Shown piece by piece: positions 7,696-15,028 of a stretch of 26,720 nucleotides of DNA. Origin of the DNA: Deltaproteobacteria bacterium UBA6930. Its GTDB lineage: Bacteria > Myxococcota_A > UBA9160 > UBA6930. The position numbers were made by a program, and so were the translations under genes. Below the pieces are notes generated by a model. That model was not told where the DNA came from and searched no databases. It worked only from the letters and a program-made list of their open reading frames with translations. The first letter of the stretch is position 1. Every line of letters starts with the position of its first letter. The stretch is from positions 2,679 through 29,398 of the forward strand of contig DKAI01000051.1 of NCBI GenBank assembly GCA_002450755.1, given 5' to 3'.

Positions 7696-7814
7696 TGCGG
7701 TAGTCTTCCTTACAGAGCAACATTCTGTCGCCTAGACAAAATCTAGCATCGCGGAGCAAGAATCGGATCCGAGAACTAGATTCAAAAAGAACATTTTCCC
7801 TATTTGAGGATCTC
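7696..7814. promoter_or_regulatory. Divergent promoter region with palindromes (acyl-CoA dehydrogenase / Nudix)
   Basis: This 119-base spacer must drive leftward acyl-CoA dehydrogenase and rightward Nudix transcription. It holds a perfect 10-base palindrome TCGGATCCGA at 7763-7772. That palindrome sits inside a wider inverted repeat, AATCTAG at 7740-7746 and CTAGATT at 7776-7782. Palindromes of this kind are typical targets of TetR-type acyl-CoA regulators, but no such regulator gene is in the window and no -35/-10 pair could be fixed. The strong site GAGGA at 7806-7810 is the ribosome site of the Nudix gene. Confidence 0.4.
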
Positions 7815-8423
7815 TTGACTCGAACCACCAAACCTCGAAATGCTTCTAGCCTGGTCATTGTCCGAGGTTCTTCAAAATCAGTCCAGGTCCTGATGGGAAA
7901 ACGAGCTCCGAAAAATCGATTCATGCCTGATATCTACGTTTTCCCAGGTGGAGGGGTATCAAACGAAGACCGCTTCAGCAAACCCGCTAGCTTGTTAAGA
8001 GCTAGTCAGCATCAAGCTCTTTCACGTACAACACGAGAAATCTCACCCCTAACGCTCGCAACCACAGCCGTTAGGGAGACTTTCGAAGAAACAGGACTTT
8101 TGCTTGGACAACTTCACGAGGGAAGAATCAAGCCCGATCTCAAGCATCTCCAATATATCGCGCGAGCAATAACTCCCTCGTACCAGCGAACGCGTTATCA
8201 CGCAAGGTTCTTTCTGTCGCGAAAAGTTCACTTTTCAGGTCAAGTTAAAGGGAACGGGGAGCTACTCGACCTCCGCTGGGTATCAATTAAACAAGCACTA
8301 AAACTTCCAATAGTTGACGTGACCGAATTTGTTCTTTGCGAAGTTCAAGAGATTCTTCGTGGAGCCAAGCAAATTCCTCCGCTGCTATATTATCGAAATC
8401 TAAAGCCTCAAATTCGCAGATAG
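7815..8423 (+). CDS. Nudix hydrolase with split Nudix box (NUDT19/CoA-diphosphatase-like)
   Basis: A 202-residue hydrolase of nucleoside-diphosphate-linked compounds. The Nudix box is present but interrupted: FPGGGV (residues 43-48) and the metal-binding helix AVRETFEETG (85-94, with Glu88, Glu91 and Glu92) are separated by roughly 25 more residues than usual. An insertion at this place is the hallmark of the NUDT19/RP2 group, which cleaves CoA and acyl-CoA. This fits the neighbouring acyl-CoA genes, so CoA turnover is a reasonable inference. The start is TTG 7815, five bases after GAGGA. It is preferred because the first beta strand (SSLVIVRG) precedes any ATG. It is transcribed away from the acyl-CoA dehydrogenase pair. 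Confidence 0.87.
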   Translation: MTRTTKPRNASSLVIVRGSSKSVQVLMGKRAPKNRFMPDIYVFPGGGVSNEDRFSKPASLLRASQHQALSRTTREISPLTLATTAVRETFEETGLLLGQLHEGRIKPDLKHLQYIARAITPSYQRTRYHARFFLSRKVHFSGQVKGNGELLDLRWVSIKQALKLPIVDVTEFVLCEVQEILRGAKQIPPLLYYRNLKPQIRR

Positions 8424-8492
8424 AATCACAAGAAATCGAACGGACAAAGGGGCCCTCTATCGTTTCTCAATTACTTGACGTACCACAACCTC

Positions 8493-8515
8493 ACTCTCAC
8501 CGGAGACAAGAGAGT
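8493..8515. terminator. Possible bidirectional hairpin between convergent genes
   Basis: ACTCTC at 8493-8498 pairs with GAGAGT at 8510-8515 around an 11-base loop. It lies between the ends of the convergent Nudix and EthD genes. Neither side has a T-run, so intrinsic termination is only a possibility. Confidence 0.25.
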
Positions 8516-8542
8516 TAACTAATGTATTAGTCCACGGTTCCC

Positions 8543-9226
8543 TTAAAATGCGGGGCCCTCAACAATCACCTTCTCTTTAGCAATGAGAAAGGGCAGCTCG
8601 TCGTTAACGAAATTTGGTTCATCTTCACGAGTAGCGACATATTCCGGAGTAGTAGCAGATTCTCGCATTTTGTTCGTTCCCTCAAACCAGGTAAGAGCCA
8701 CACCATCCCAAGCAGGCTTACGACCTTCATTATAAAGAGAGGCTCTCGTGTGACTTTGGACGTATCGAAGAACTACTGGAATAGCTCCGCCAAGCGGACC
8801 ATGCACGTTACGCCAATGGCTTTGAAATGCAGAGACACTCAGATCCTTACGCCGCGTTACAAATTCTATGTTCTTAACTCCTGAAACTGGAGTAGGACCT
8901 TCCTTGATGAGATAATCGTCGGTAATAATCTCTACCATGCCTTTCACGTCCATAAAGTTCGGCTCGTCTGCCCTTACAGCCGCTAACTCTTTGCTGTTCC
9001 TAAGATTTTTTAGATCTCCGAGATTGTCAAACCACACTTCGGCGACACCATCGTATACAGGCTCACGTCCATTTTTATATGCTCCGGCTATTACATGATT
9101 TTGTACGTAACGCCGAAGCCCAGGAAGTTTCGCTGCAAGAGCCCCGTGGATCGTTCCCCAATGCGACTGAAAGTCCTCAACTGAAAATCCATCTTTTCTC
9201 TTAAAGCTTGCGACCACCTTCACCAT
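8543..9226 (-). CDS. Tandem EthD-domain protein (dimeric alpha/beta barrel)
   Basis: A 227-residue cytoplasmic protein made of two EthD-like domains, about residues 1-105 and 115-222. The internal duplication is plain: FQSHW..(I/V)HG, LRRYVQNH/LRYVQSH, a Tyr-Asn/Lys-x-Gly-Arg stretch, (Y/W)DGVA..WF and DEPNF occur in the same order in both halves. EthD proteins are around 100 residues and dimerise to form a ferredoxin-like barrel. The tandem form would make the barrel within one chain. EthD is required in ether (ETBE) degradation by P450, but its chemistry is not settled. ATG 9226 follows GAGGT at good spacing. It is divergent from the hydroxyacyl-CoA lyase gene across a shared 103-base spacer, which suggests a common pathway. 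Confidence 0.88.
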   Translation of the reverse strand: MVKVVASFKRKDGFSVEDFQSHWGTIHGALAAKLPGLRRYVQNHVIAGAYKNGREPVYDGVAEVWFDNLGDLKNLRNSKELAAVRADEPNFMDVKGMVEIITDDYLIKEGPTPVSGVKNIEFVTRRKDLSVSAFQSHWRNVHGPLGGAIPVVLRYVQSHTRASLYNEGRKPAWDGVALTWFEGTNKMRESATTPEYVATREDEPNFVNDELPFLIAKEKVIVEGPAF

Positions 9227-9245
9227 TTTCTTACCTCAGACATAC

Positions 9246-9265
9246 ACTAGGGTTACTTCCCTAGT
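9246..9265. promoter_or_regulatory. Perfect palindrome ACTAGGG-6-CCCTAGT, candidate operator
   Basis: ACTAGGG at 9246-9252 and CCCTAGT at 9259-9265 are exact reverse complements around TTACTT. The site lies 20 bases from the EthD start and 65 bases before the lyase start. It is immediately upstream of a possible -10 box TATAGG at 9269-9274 (rightward). A dimeric repressor bound here could control both genes. Promoter and operator roles are inference from position and symmetry. Confidence 0.45.
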
Positions 9266-9329
9266 CCATATAGGAGTATCATGTAAGTTTCATCGGGCAA
9301 CAGACAACCCAGAAAAGAGGACTAGAGAA

Positions 9330-10982
9330 ATGACAAAAATTGACGGTGCCACTCTAATTGCACGATCCCTTAAAAGTCAAGGAGTTGATTTGATGTTCGG
9401 CGTCGTCGGATTCCCTGTAGTACCTATTGCCGTCGCAGCACAAAAAGAAGGAATCCGATACTTTGGATTTCGAAATGAGCAGGCTGCAAGCTATGCAGCG
9501 GGAGTCGCAGGTTACCTTACCGGGCGTCCTGCGGCGTGTCTAACCGTTTCCGGACCAGGCATGATCCACGCAATAGCAGGACTCTCCAACGCCTGGTCAA
9601 ATTGCTGGCCAATGATTCTCCTTGGTGGGGCAAACGACTCCTACCAAAACGGTCAGGGAGCTTTCCAAGAAGCACCCCAGATAGAAGCAGCGAGACCTTT
9701 TGTTAAATATGCAGCACGTCCAGACAGTCTCGCTCGCATCCCCGACTACATAGAGCAGGCTGTTCGAACAAGCCTATACGGGCGACCTGGCGCAACGTAC
9801 CTCGACCTTCCTAATGATATTATTACTGACAAAATAGAAGAGGAGGACTTCAATTTGCCTCCTTACTGCCCCGCCCCTCCCGCTACTTTGGCAGACCCCC
9901 GCGAAGTTAAAAAAGCTATCGAAGTTCTTAGAAGTGCTAAGCAACCACTTGTGATCGTTGGCAAAGGGGCGGCTTACTCACAAGCAGAAGATCAAGTCCG
10001 AGAATTCATAAACACAACTCAACTTCCTTTTCTTCCGACACCCATGGGAAAAGGAGTCATCCCAGACAGTCACAAACTATCAGTGGCTTCTGCTCGCTCG
10101 GACGCACTAGGAGGCGCCGACGTTGTATTCTTGATCGGTGCACGACTAAACTGGATACTCCATTTTGGCCTGCCCCCTCGCTTCAAAGAAGACGTGAAGT
10201 TCATCCATCTGGATATTGCCGCAGATGAAATCGGCACCAATGTCCCTTGTGAGGTTCCTCTCGTAGGGGACGCCAGCTCAGTGATGGACCAGTTAAATAC
10301 AGCTTTAAAAGAAGACTCCTTCACTTTCGACAAAGATTCTGAATGGTTAGCGACCCTTTCAGAAAAGGCCCGTGACAACGAAAAAGCCGTTGAAGCTATG
10401 TGCGACGACGAACAAGTTCCAATGGGATACTACAGAGTACTTCGAGAAATACGAGATCAAATGCCGCCCGATCATCTCTTAGTTTCGGAAGGTGCGAACA
10501 CAATGGATATTAGTCGTAGCGTACTCATGCATGACGAGCCTCGACAACGTATTGATGCTGGTAGCTTCGGAACAATGGGAGTGGGAACAGGCTTCGCGAT
10601 TGCTGCTGCAGCCGTCTCTCCTGAAAAGAAAGTAGTTTGCGTACAGGGTGACTCCGCCTTTGGATTTAGCGGAATGGAAATCGAAGTCGCCTGCAGATAT
10701 CAGCTCCCCATAACCTTCGTAATAGTGAATAACAACGGAATAGGCGGCGGGTTCGATTCGTTAGATAGAAATCAACCAAACCCTGCCCAATATACAATAG
10801 CCGCCAGGTATGAGCGAATGATCGAAGCTTTTGGAGGAAAAGGATACTTCGCAACTACCCCCGAGGAGATGACGACCGCATTAAAAGAAGCCATCCGGGA
10901 TCCTAATCCTAACATTGTGAATATCATGATTGATCCCAAAGCTCAAAGAAAGCCCCAAAAATTCGAATGGCTTACTCGTTGA
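9330..10982 (+). CDS. 2-Hydroxyacyl-CoA lyase (oxalyl-CoA decarboxylase family, TPP-dependent)
   Basis: A 550-residue thiamine-diphosphate enzyme. It should cleave 2-hydroxyacyl-CoA to formyl-CoA and an aldehyde one carbon shorter, as in alpha-oxidation. Visible elements are the catalytic Glu50 in RNEQAA, the SGPGMIHA segment, GAFQEAPQIEAARPF, EGANTMDISR, and the TPP/Mg motif GDSAFGFSG through NNNG (residues 440-470). GAFQExPQ, NNNGI followed by GFD, and the ending RKPQKFEWLTR match animal HACL1 and differ from oxalyl-CoA decarboxylase, which has another loop and C-terminal lid. No formyl-CoA transferase gene is adjacent, which also argues against oxalate use. ATG 9330 follows GAGGA. It is divergent from the tandem EthD gene. 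Confidence 0.88.
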   Translation: MTKIDGATLIARSLKSQGVDLMFGVVGFPVVPIAVAAQKEGIRYFGFRNEQAASYAAGVAGYLTGRPAACLTVSGPGMIHAIAGLSNAWSNCWPMILLGGANDSYQNGQGAFQEAPQIEAARPFVKYAARPDSLARIPDYIEQAVRTSLYGRPGATYLDLPNDIITDKIEEEDFNLPPYCPAPPATLADPREVKKAIEVLRSAKQPLVIVGKGAAYSQAEDQVREFINTTQLPFLPTPMGKGVIPDSHKLSVASARSDALGGADVVFLIGARLNWILHFGLPPRFKEDVKFIHLDIAADEIGTNVPCEVPLVGDASSVMDQLNTALKEDSFTFDKDSEWLATLSEKARDNEKAVEAMCDDEQVPMGYYRVLREIRDQMPPDHLLVSEGANTMDISRSVLMHDEPRQRIDAGSFGTMGVGTGFAIAAAAVSPEKKVVCVQGDSAFGFSGMEIEVACRYQLPITFVIVNNNGIGGGFDSLDRNQPNPAQYTIAARYERMIEAFGGKGYFATTPEEMTTALKEAIRDPNPNIVNIMIDPKAQRKPQKFEWLTR

Positions 10983-11009
10983 AATCTTTTTGTAAACGGA
11001 CATTTGAAA

Positions 11010-11099
11010 ATGAAAACTGAAGACGATTACAACCTCACAAGCCCGGAGATCGTGAAGAATCCACGTACCAAGGACCGTAATTTTCTCCAAACATACTAA
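11010..11099 (+). CDS. Possible 29-residue micro-ORF after the lyase gene
   Basis: ATG 11010 opens a 30-codon frame ending with TAA at 11097-11099, beginning MKTEDDYNLTSPEIVKNP. It lies downstream of the lyase on the same strand and its stop overlaps the end of uvrC. There is no good ribosome site. The segment LTSPEIVKNP is vaguely like the first residues of bacterial P450s, so it might be a gene remnant. Weak; it could be chance. Confidence 0.15.
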   Translation: MKTEDDYNLTSPEIVKNPRTKDRNFLQTY

Positions 11100-12949
11100 T
11101 CATTTCTGTTAAAAAATTCATAAACTACTTTTGCATCGACCTCGGAAATTCCACTGACACTTTCCAGGTTAGACAACGAAGCCTGCCTTACTTGCTTCAG
11201 TGAACCGAAACTCCCTATAAGTTTCTTCCTTTTTACCGGACCAATACCGGGGAGTTCTTCCAAAATTGAAACGAGATTGATTTTACTCCTTAAATCTCGC
11301 TGATATTCGATCGCAAAGCGATGAGCTTCATCACGTACTCGCTGAAGAAGTAAAAGGCCTCGTGAACTAGGGAAAAGAAAAATAGGATTTGACCTCCCAG
11401 GGATGAAGATCTTCTCTTTCTTCAATCCCCCACCCCTTTTCACTCTCGGACTTTTGCTTTCCGAATCTTGTTCTTTAGCAATACCAATATGATCCTGCGT
11501 AAGTGAAGCGTCTGCCAAAACAGAAGAAACAACAGCGACCTGTCCCCTTCCACCATCTACCATCAAGAGGTCCGGCATAGGGTCACTTTCTATACGTAAC
11601 ATTCTCCGCTCAAGCACTTCACGTAAGCACGCCAGGTCATCTCCTCCTTTAGCATCTCTAATTTTGTATCTTCTATATTCTGACTTAAGTGGATTTCCTT
11701 CTTTAAAGACAACTTTACTCCCAACTGGAAGCGACCCATTCAATGTTGAGATGTCATAACATTCAATCGTATGAGGATAATTTTTTAAACCCAACTTTTT
11801 TTGTATCTCGTCCAAGGCGTCATCTATGCTCTGCTTCTTTTCAAGTCGTACCTCAAGTGCGAGGGAAGCATTGCGTACACTTAGATCTGTCAATTCTTTT
11901 AATTTTCCCCGCTTGGGATATCGGACTTTAACCGCGTGAGCTGCTTTTTCCGTCAAAAAGCCACTAATATCTTCTGATTCAAACGGTTCATTTGAAGAAA
12001 GAACCTCGTCAGGAATAGAAACCGGTTCTTTTCCCGCATAGTACTGACCAATAAACGAAGCCATAGCGCTTCCGTTGTCGATTTGAACTCCAGAAATCCC
12101 ATACTCTTCCGCACCAACCATTCTCCCGTCTCTCACTTGAAGAACCTGCAGCGAAGCCTCCTCTCCCACCCTTGCAAGGCCAAAAATGTCGCGGTTAATA
12201 AATTTTTCACTCACGATCTGTTGCCGCTGAACCGTAGTTTCGATTGCTCCTATTTGGTCACGGACTTGAGCTGCTTCCTCATAACGCCTATCGAAAGATG
12301 CGCTTTGCATTCGATCCGTAAGTCGCTTTATCAGCTCCTGTGAGTTTCCTCTTAAAAATAATTTTGTTCCTGCCACAAGCTGGTCGTATCGTTCTTTCGA
12401 AACCAATTCACAACATGGCCCCACACACCTTTTCATTTCATATTCAATGCACGGTCTCCCTCGCCGTTGATAATCTCGCAACACAGGATCCGAACAAGAT
12501 CGCAATGGAAAAATTTTACGAAGAGTTGACAGCGCTTCTCTCATGTTCTGGCTAGATGTGTAGGGTCCGAAATATTGAGCCCCATCTTTTGAAAACGATC
12601 GGACCTTTGTAAGTCGTGGCCATTGTTCGCGCGGATCAAGTCTCAATGATAAGTATTGCTTATCATCACGGAGTCGAACATTAAAGGGCGGTTTGTATTT
12701 CTTAATGAGCTCATTTTCTAGCAGTAGAGCATCTTTAGGGCTCTTCGTTATCACGACTTCAATATCTTCTGAGCGAGCGATGAGAGCAGGAATCTGTATC
12801 CGGCCATCTCCACCAGGAACCATGTAAGACCTTACCCTCGTCCTGAGATTCGAAGCCTTGCCAACGTACAGAACCTTTTGCAACGAATCTTTAAAAAGAT
12901 AAACACCTGGTTCCGTAGGCAAATTTTTCATTACATCTGAAAGCGCCAT
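11096..12949 (-). CDS. uvrC: UvrABC excinuclease subunit C
   Basis: Dual-incision nuclease of nucleotide excision repair, 617 residues, a normal full length. Domains in order: GIY-YIG nuclease (GVY 15-17, YVG 28-30, ENELIKKY with Glu80); a cysteine cluster (Cys152, 167, 175, 179) matching the reported iron-sulfur site of E. coli UvrC; the UVR helical hairpin near 205-240 that meets UvrB; an RNase H-like 5' nuclease with Asp399 (CYDIS), Asp465 (VDGG) and His543 (DEAHRF); and C-terminal helix-hairpin-helix repeats (LPGIGPVKRKKL, VSGISEVDA). It starts at ATG 12949, eight bases after the uvrB stop codon, so the two repair subunits are co-transcribed here. It ends close to the convergent lyase gene. 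Confidence 0.98.
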   Translation of the reverse strand: MALSDVMKNLPTEPGVYLFKDSLQKVLYVGKASNLRTRVRSYMVPGGDGRIQIPALIARSEDIEVVITKSPKDALLLENELIKKYKPPFNVRLRDDKQYLSLRLDPREQWPRLTKVRSFSKDGAQYFGPYTSSQNMREALSTLRKIFPLRSCSDPVLRDYQRRGRPCIEYEMKRCVGPCCELVSKERYDQLVAGTKLFLRGNSQELIKRLTDRMQSASFDRRYEEAAQVRDQIGAIETTVQRQQIVSEKFINRDIFGLARVGEEASLQVLQVRDGRMVGAEEYGISGVQIDNGSAMASFIGQYYAGKEPVSIPDEVLSSNEPFESEDISGFLTEKAAHAVKVRYPKRGKLKELTDLSVRNASLALEVRLEKKQSIDDALDEIQKKLGLKNYPHTIECYDISTLNGSLPVGSKVVFKEGNPLKSEYRRYKIRDAKGGDDLACLREVLERRMLRIESDPMPDLLMVDGGRGQVAVVSSVLADASLTQDHIGIAKEQDSESKSPRVKRGGGLKKEKIFIPGRSNPIFLFPSSRGLLLLQRVRDEAHRFAIEYQRDLRSKINLVSILEELPGIGPVKRKKLIGSFGSLKQVRQASLSNLESVSGISEVDAKVVYEFFNRND

Positions 12950-12957
12950 GCTACCCT

Positions 12958-15012
12958 CTACCCATCGCGAAGGACTTCACTTTCAAGATCTGAGATCTTA
13001 TCTCTGATTTCTGCCGCTTTCTCAAACTCTAACTTTCGAGCCGCATCCTCCATCTCATGTTTTAAAGATTCAATTAATACTGGAAGTTCGTGTAGAGGAA
13101 TATCCGGTGTCTTGCGACCATCATTTTTAGGAACAGTTAGGTAATCACTTTCCCAAATTGAATCTCTCAGACTATCAATTTTTTTAGCCACGGATTTCGG
13201 AGTAATGCCGTTATCTCGATTATATTGGCTTTGAATTTTTCTTCGCCTTTCTGTCTCCGCGAGTGTCATCTTTATTGAATCTGTCTCAGAGTCGGCATAA
13301 AGAATCACGGTTCCTTCTACGTTCCGCGCCGCACGTCCGATAGTTTGAATTAAGGAACGAGTGGAACGCAAAAATCCCTCCTTGTCAGCATCAAGAATAG
13401 CGACTAAAGCAACTTCAGGAATATCGAGGCCTTCTCTTAGAAGATTAATTCCAATCAATACGTCGAAAACACCTTCTCTTAACTCTCGAATAATTTCAGT
13501 CCTTTCAATCGTTTTTATATCGCTGTGGAGGTAACGAGCCTTGACCTTCTGTTCCTCGTAGTAATCTGTCAGCTCTTCAGCCATGCGTTTCGTTAGTGTT
13601 GTTATAAGAACCCTTTCGTTTTTAGCAACGCGAATTCTTATCTGCTCCAATAGGTCGTCGACTTGTCCTTTCGCACTTCGAACTTCTACTACTGGATCCA
13701 TTAAGCCGGTGGGACGAATAATCTGCTCTACAATTGCATCCTCTGAGCTCTCTAGTTCATAGTTTGCGGGTGTCGCAGAGACATATACGGCTTGCGGTAC
13801 TCTTTCTTGCCATTCCTCAAATCTAAGAGGTCGATTATCAAGCGCTGAAGGGAGTCTAAATCCATATTCTACAAGCGTTTCTTTTCTAGATCTGTCTCCT
13901 CGAAACATTCCCCCAATCTGAGGAACCGTCACGTGGCTCTCATCGGCAAAGACAATCAGATCATCCGGGAAGTAATCGAATAGTGTATACGGCTCTTCCC
14001 CTTCCTTCCGTCCGTCAAGCCAGCGAGAATAGTTTTCAACCCCGTGACAAAATCCAACCTGTTCCAACATTTCGAGATCGTAGAGTGTCCGCTGTTCAAG
14101 CCGCTGAGCTTCTAGTAGCTTATTTTCATTATTTAATTCAGCCAGCCGGCTCTTCAACTCAAGTCGTATTCCATCAGCAGCGGTTTTGATCTTCTTCTCG
14201 GAAGCAACATAATGACTTGCAGGGTAGATCATCGAACGTTTAATTTTATGAACAACTTTTCCTCTCAAAGGATCAATCTCCGTAAGACCCTCAACCTCAT
14301 CACCAAAGAATTCTACTCTTACCGCACGATCGCTTTCATATTGCGGAAATATCTCAACAATATCACCTCTAACTCGGAAGGTTCCTCTATGAAAGTCGTA
14401 ATCATTCCGTTCGTACAGCATGTCTACTAATCTTCGCAAGAGAACATCCCGGTCCAATCGCATACCAGTTTCAAGATAGACGTGCATAGAGCCATAAGCC
14501 TCTGGTGCGCCAAGCCCGTAGATGCAGGATACGCTCGCGACCGCGATAACGTCACGTCGCGTCAACAATGAATGTGTCGTTGAATGTCGAAGCTTATCTA
14601 TTTCATCATTTATTGATGAATCCTTCTCTATATACGTGTCAGAAGAAGCTATGTATGCTTCCGGTTGGTAGTAGTCATAATACGACACAAAATATTCGAC
14701 GGCATTATTAGGAAATAGGGCACGAAACTCACCATAAAGTTGTGCTGCCAACGTTTTGTTGGGCGCCATAATTAGCGCTGGTCGATTCATTTGCGCGATT
14801 ACACAAGCCATCGTAAAGGACTTGCCTGAACCCGTAACGCCCAAAAGCGTTTGATGAGCCAAGCCTCCAGACAGATTTTTTAGAATTTTTTTTATGGCCC
14901 CTGGTTGATCACCTTTTGGCTCGAACTCTGAAATCAGCTCAAAGTTTTTATTCGCACGCTCGTATGCTTTAAATTTTTGGCCGGCCGAGTTCGTTCTATT
15001 TCGTCCTCTCAA
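12958..15012 (-). CDS. uvrB: UvrABC excinuclease subunit B
   Basis: Damage-verifying helicase of nucleotide excision repair. From the chosen start it has 684 residues (E. coli 673). It carries Walker A GVTGSGKS (Ser where most UvrB have Thr), the DNA-clamping beta-hairpin region YYDYYQPEAYI, the DESHV helicase motif, the motif V-VI block GINLLREGLDIPEV through QTIGRAARN, and a C-terminal UVR hairpin for UvrC (KLEFEKAAEIRDKI). The frame is open to an ATG at 15087, but that would run into cysS. TTG 15012 has GGAGG seven bases upstream, lies 16 bases after the cysS stop, and gives a normal N-terminus before FELISEFEPKGDQP. I therefore take TTG 15012. Confidence 0.97.
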   Translation of the reverse strand: MRGRNRTNSAGQKFKAYERANKNFELISEFEPKGDQPGAIKKILKNLSGGLAHQTLLGVTGSGKSFTMACVIAQMNRPALIMAPNKTLAAQLYGEFRALFPNNAVEYFVSYYDYYQPEAYIASSDTYIEKDSSINDEIDKLRHSTTHSLLTRRDVIAVASVSCIYGLGAPEAYGSMHVYLETGMRLDRDVLLRRLVDMLYERNDYDFHRGTFRVRGDIVEIFPQYESDRAVRVEFFGDEVEGLTEIDPLRGKVVHKIKRSMIYPASHYVASEKKIKTAADGIRLELKSRLAELNNENKLLEAQRLEQRTLYDLEMLEQVGFCHGVENYSRWLDGRKEGEEPYTLFDYFPDDLIVFADESHVTVPQIGGMFRGDRSRKETLVEYGFRLPSALDNRPLRFEEWQERVPQAVYVSATPANYELESSEDAIVEQIIRPTGLMDPVVEVRSAKGQVDDLLEQIRIRVAKNERVLITTLTKRMAEELTDYYEEQKVKARYLHSDIKTIERTEIIRELREGVFDVLIGINLLREGLDIPEVALVAILDADKEGFLRSTRSLIQTIGRAARNVEGTVILYADSETDSIKMTLAETERRRKIQSQYNRDNGITPKSVAKKIDSLRDSIWESDYLTVPKNDGRKTPDIPLHELPVLIESLKHEMEDAARKLEFEKAAEIRDKISDLESEVLRDG

Positions 15013-15028
15013 AACCGCCCCTCCTGCC

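Noticed and set aside
9330..10982. Annotation as oxalyl-CoA decarboxylase
   Set aside because: The GAFQExPQ loop, the NNNGI/GFD segment and the FEWLTR ending follow hydroxyacyl-CoA lyase, and no formyl-CoA transferase gene is adjacent.
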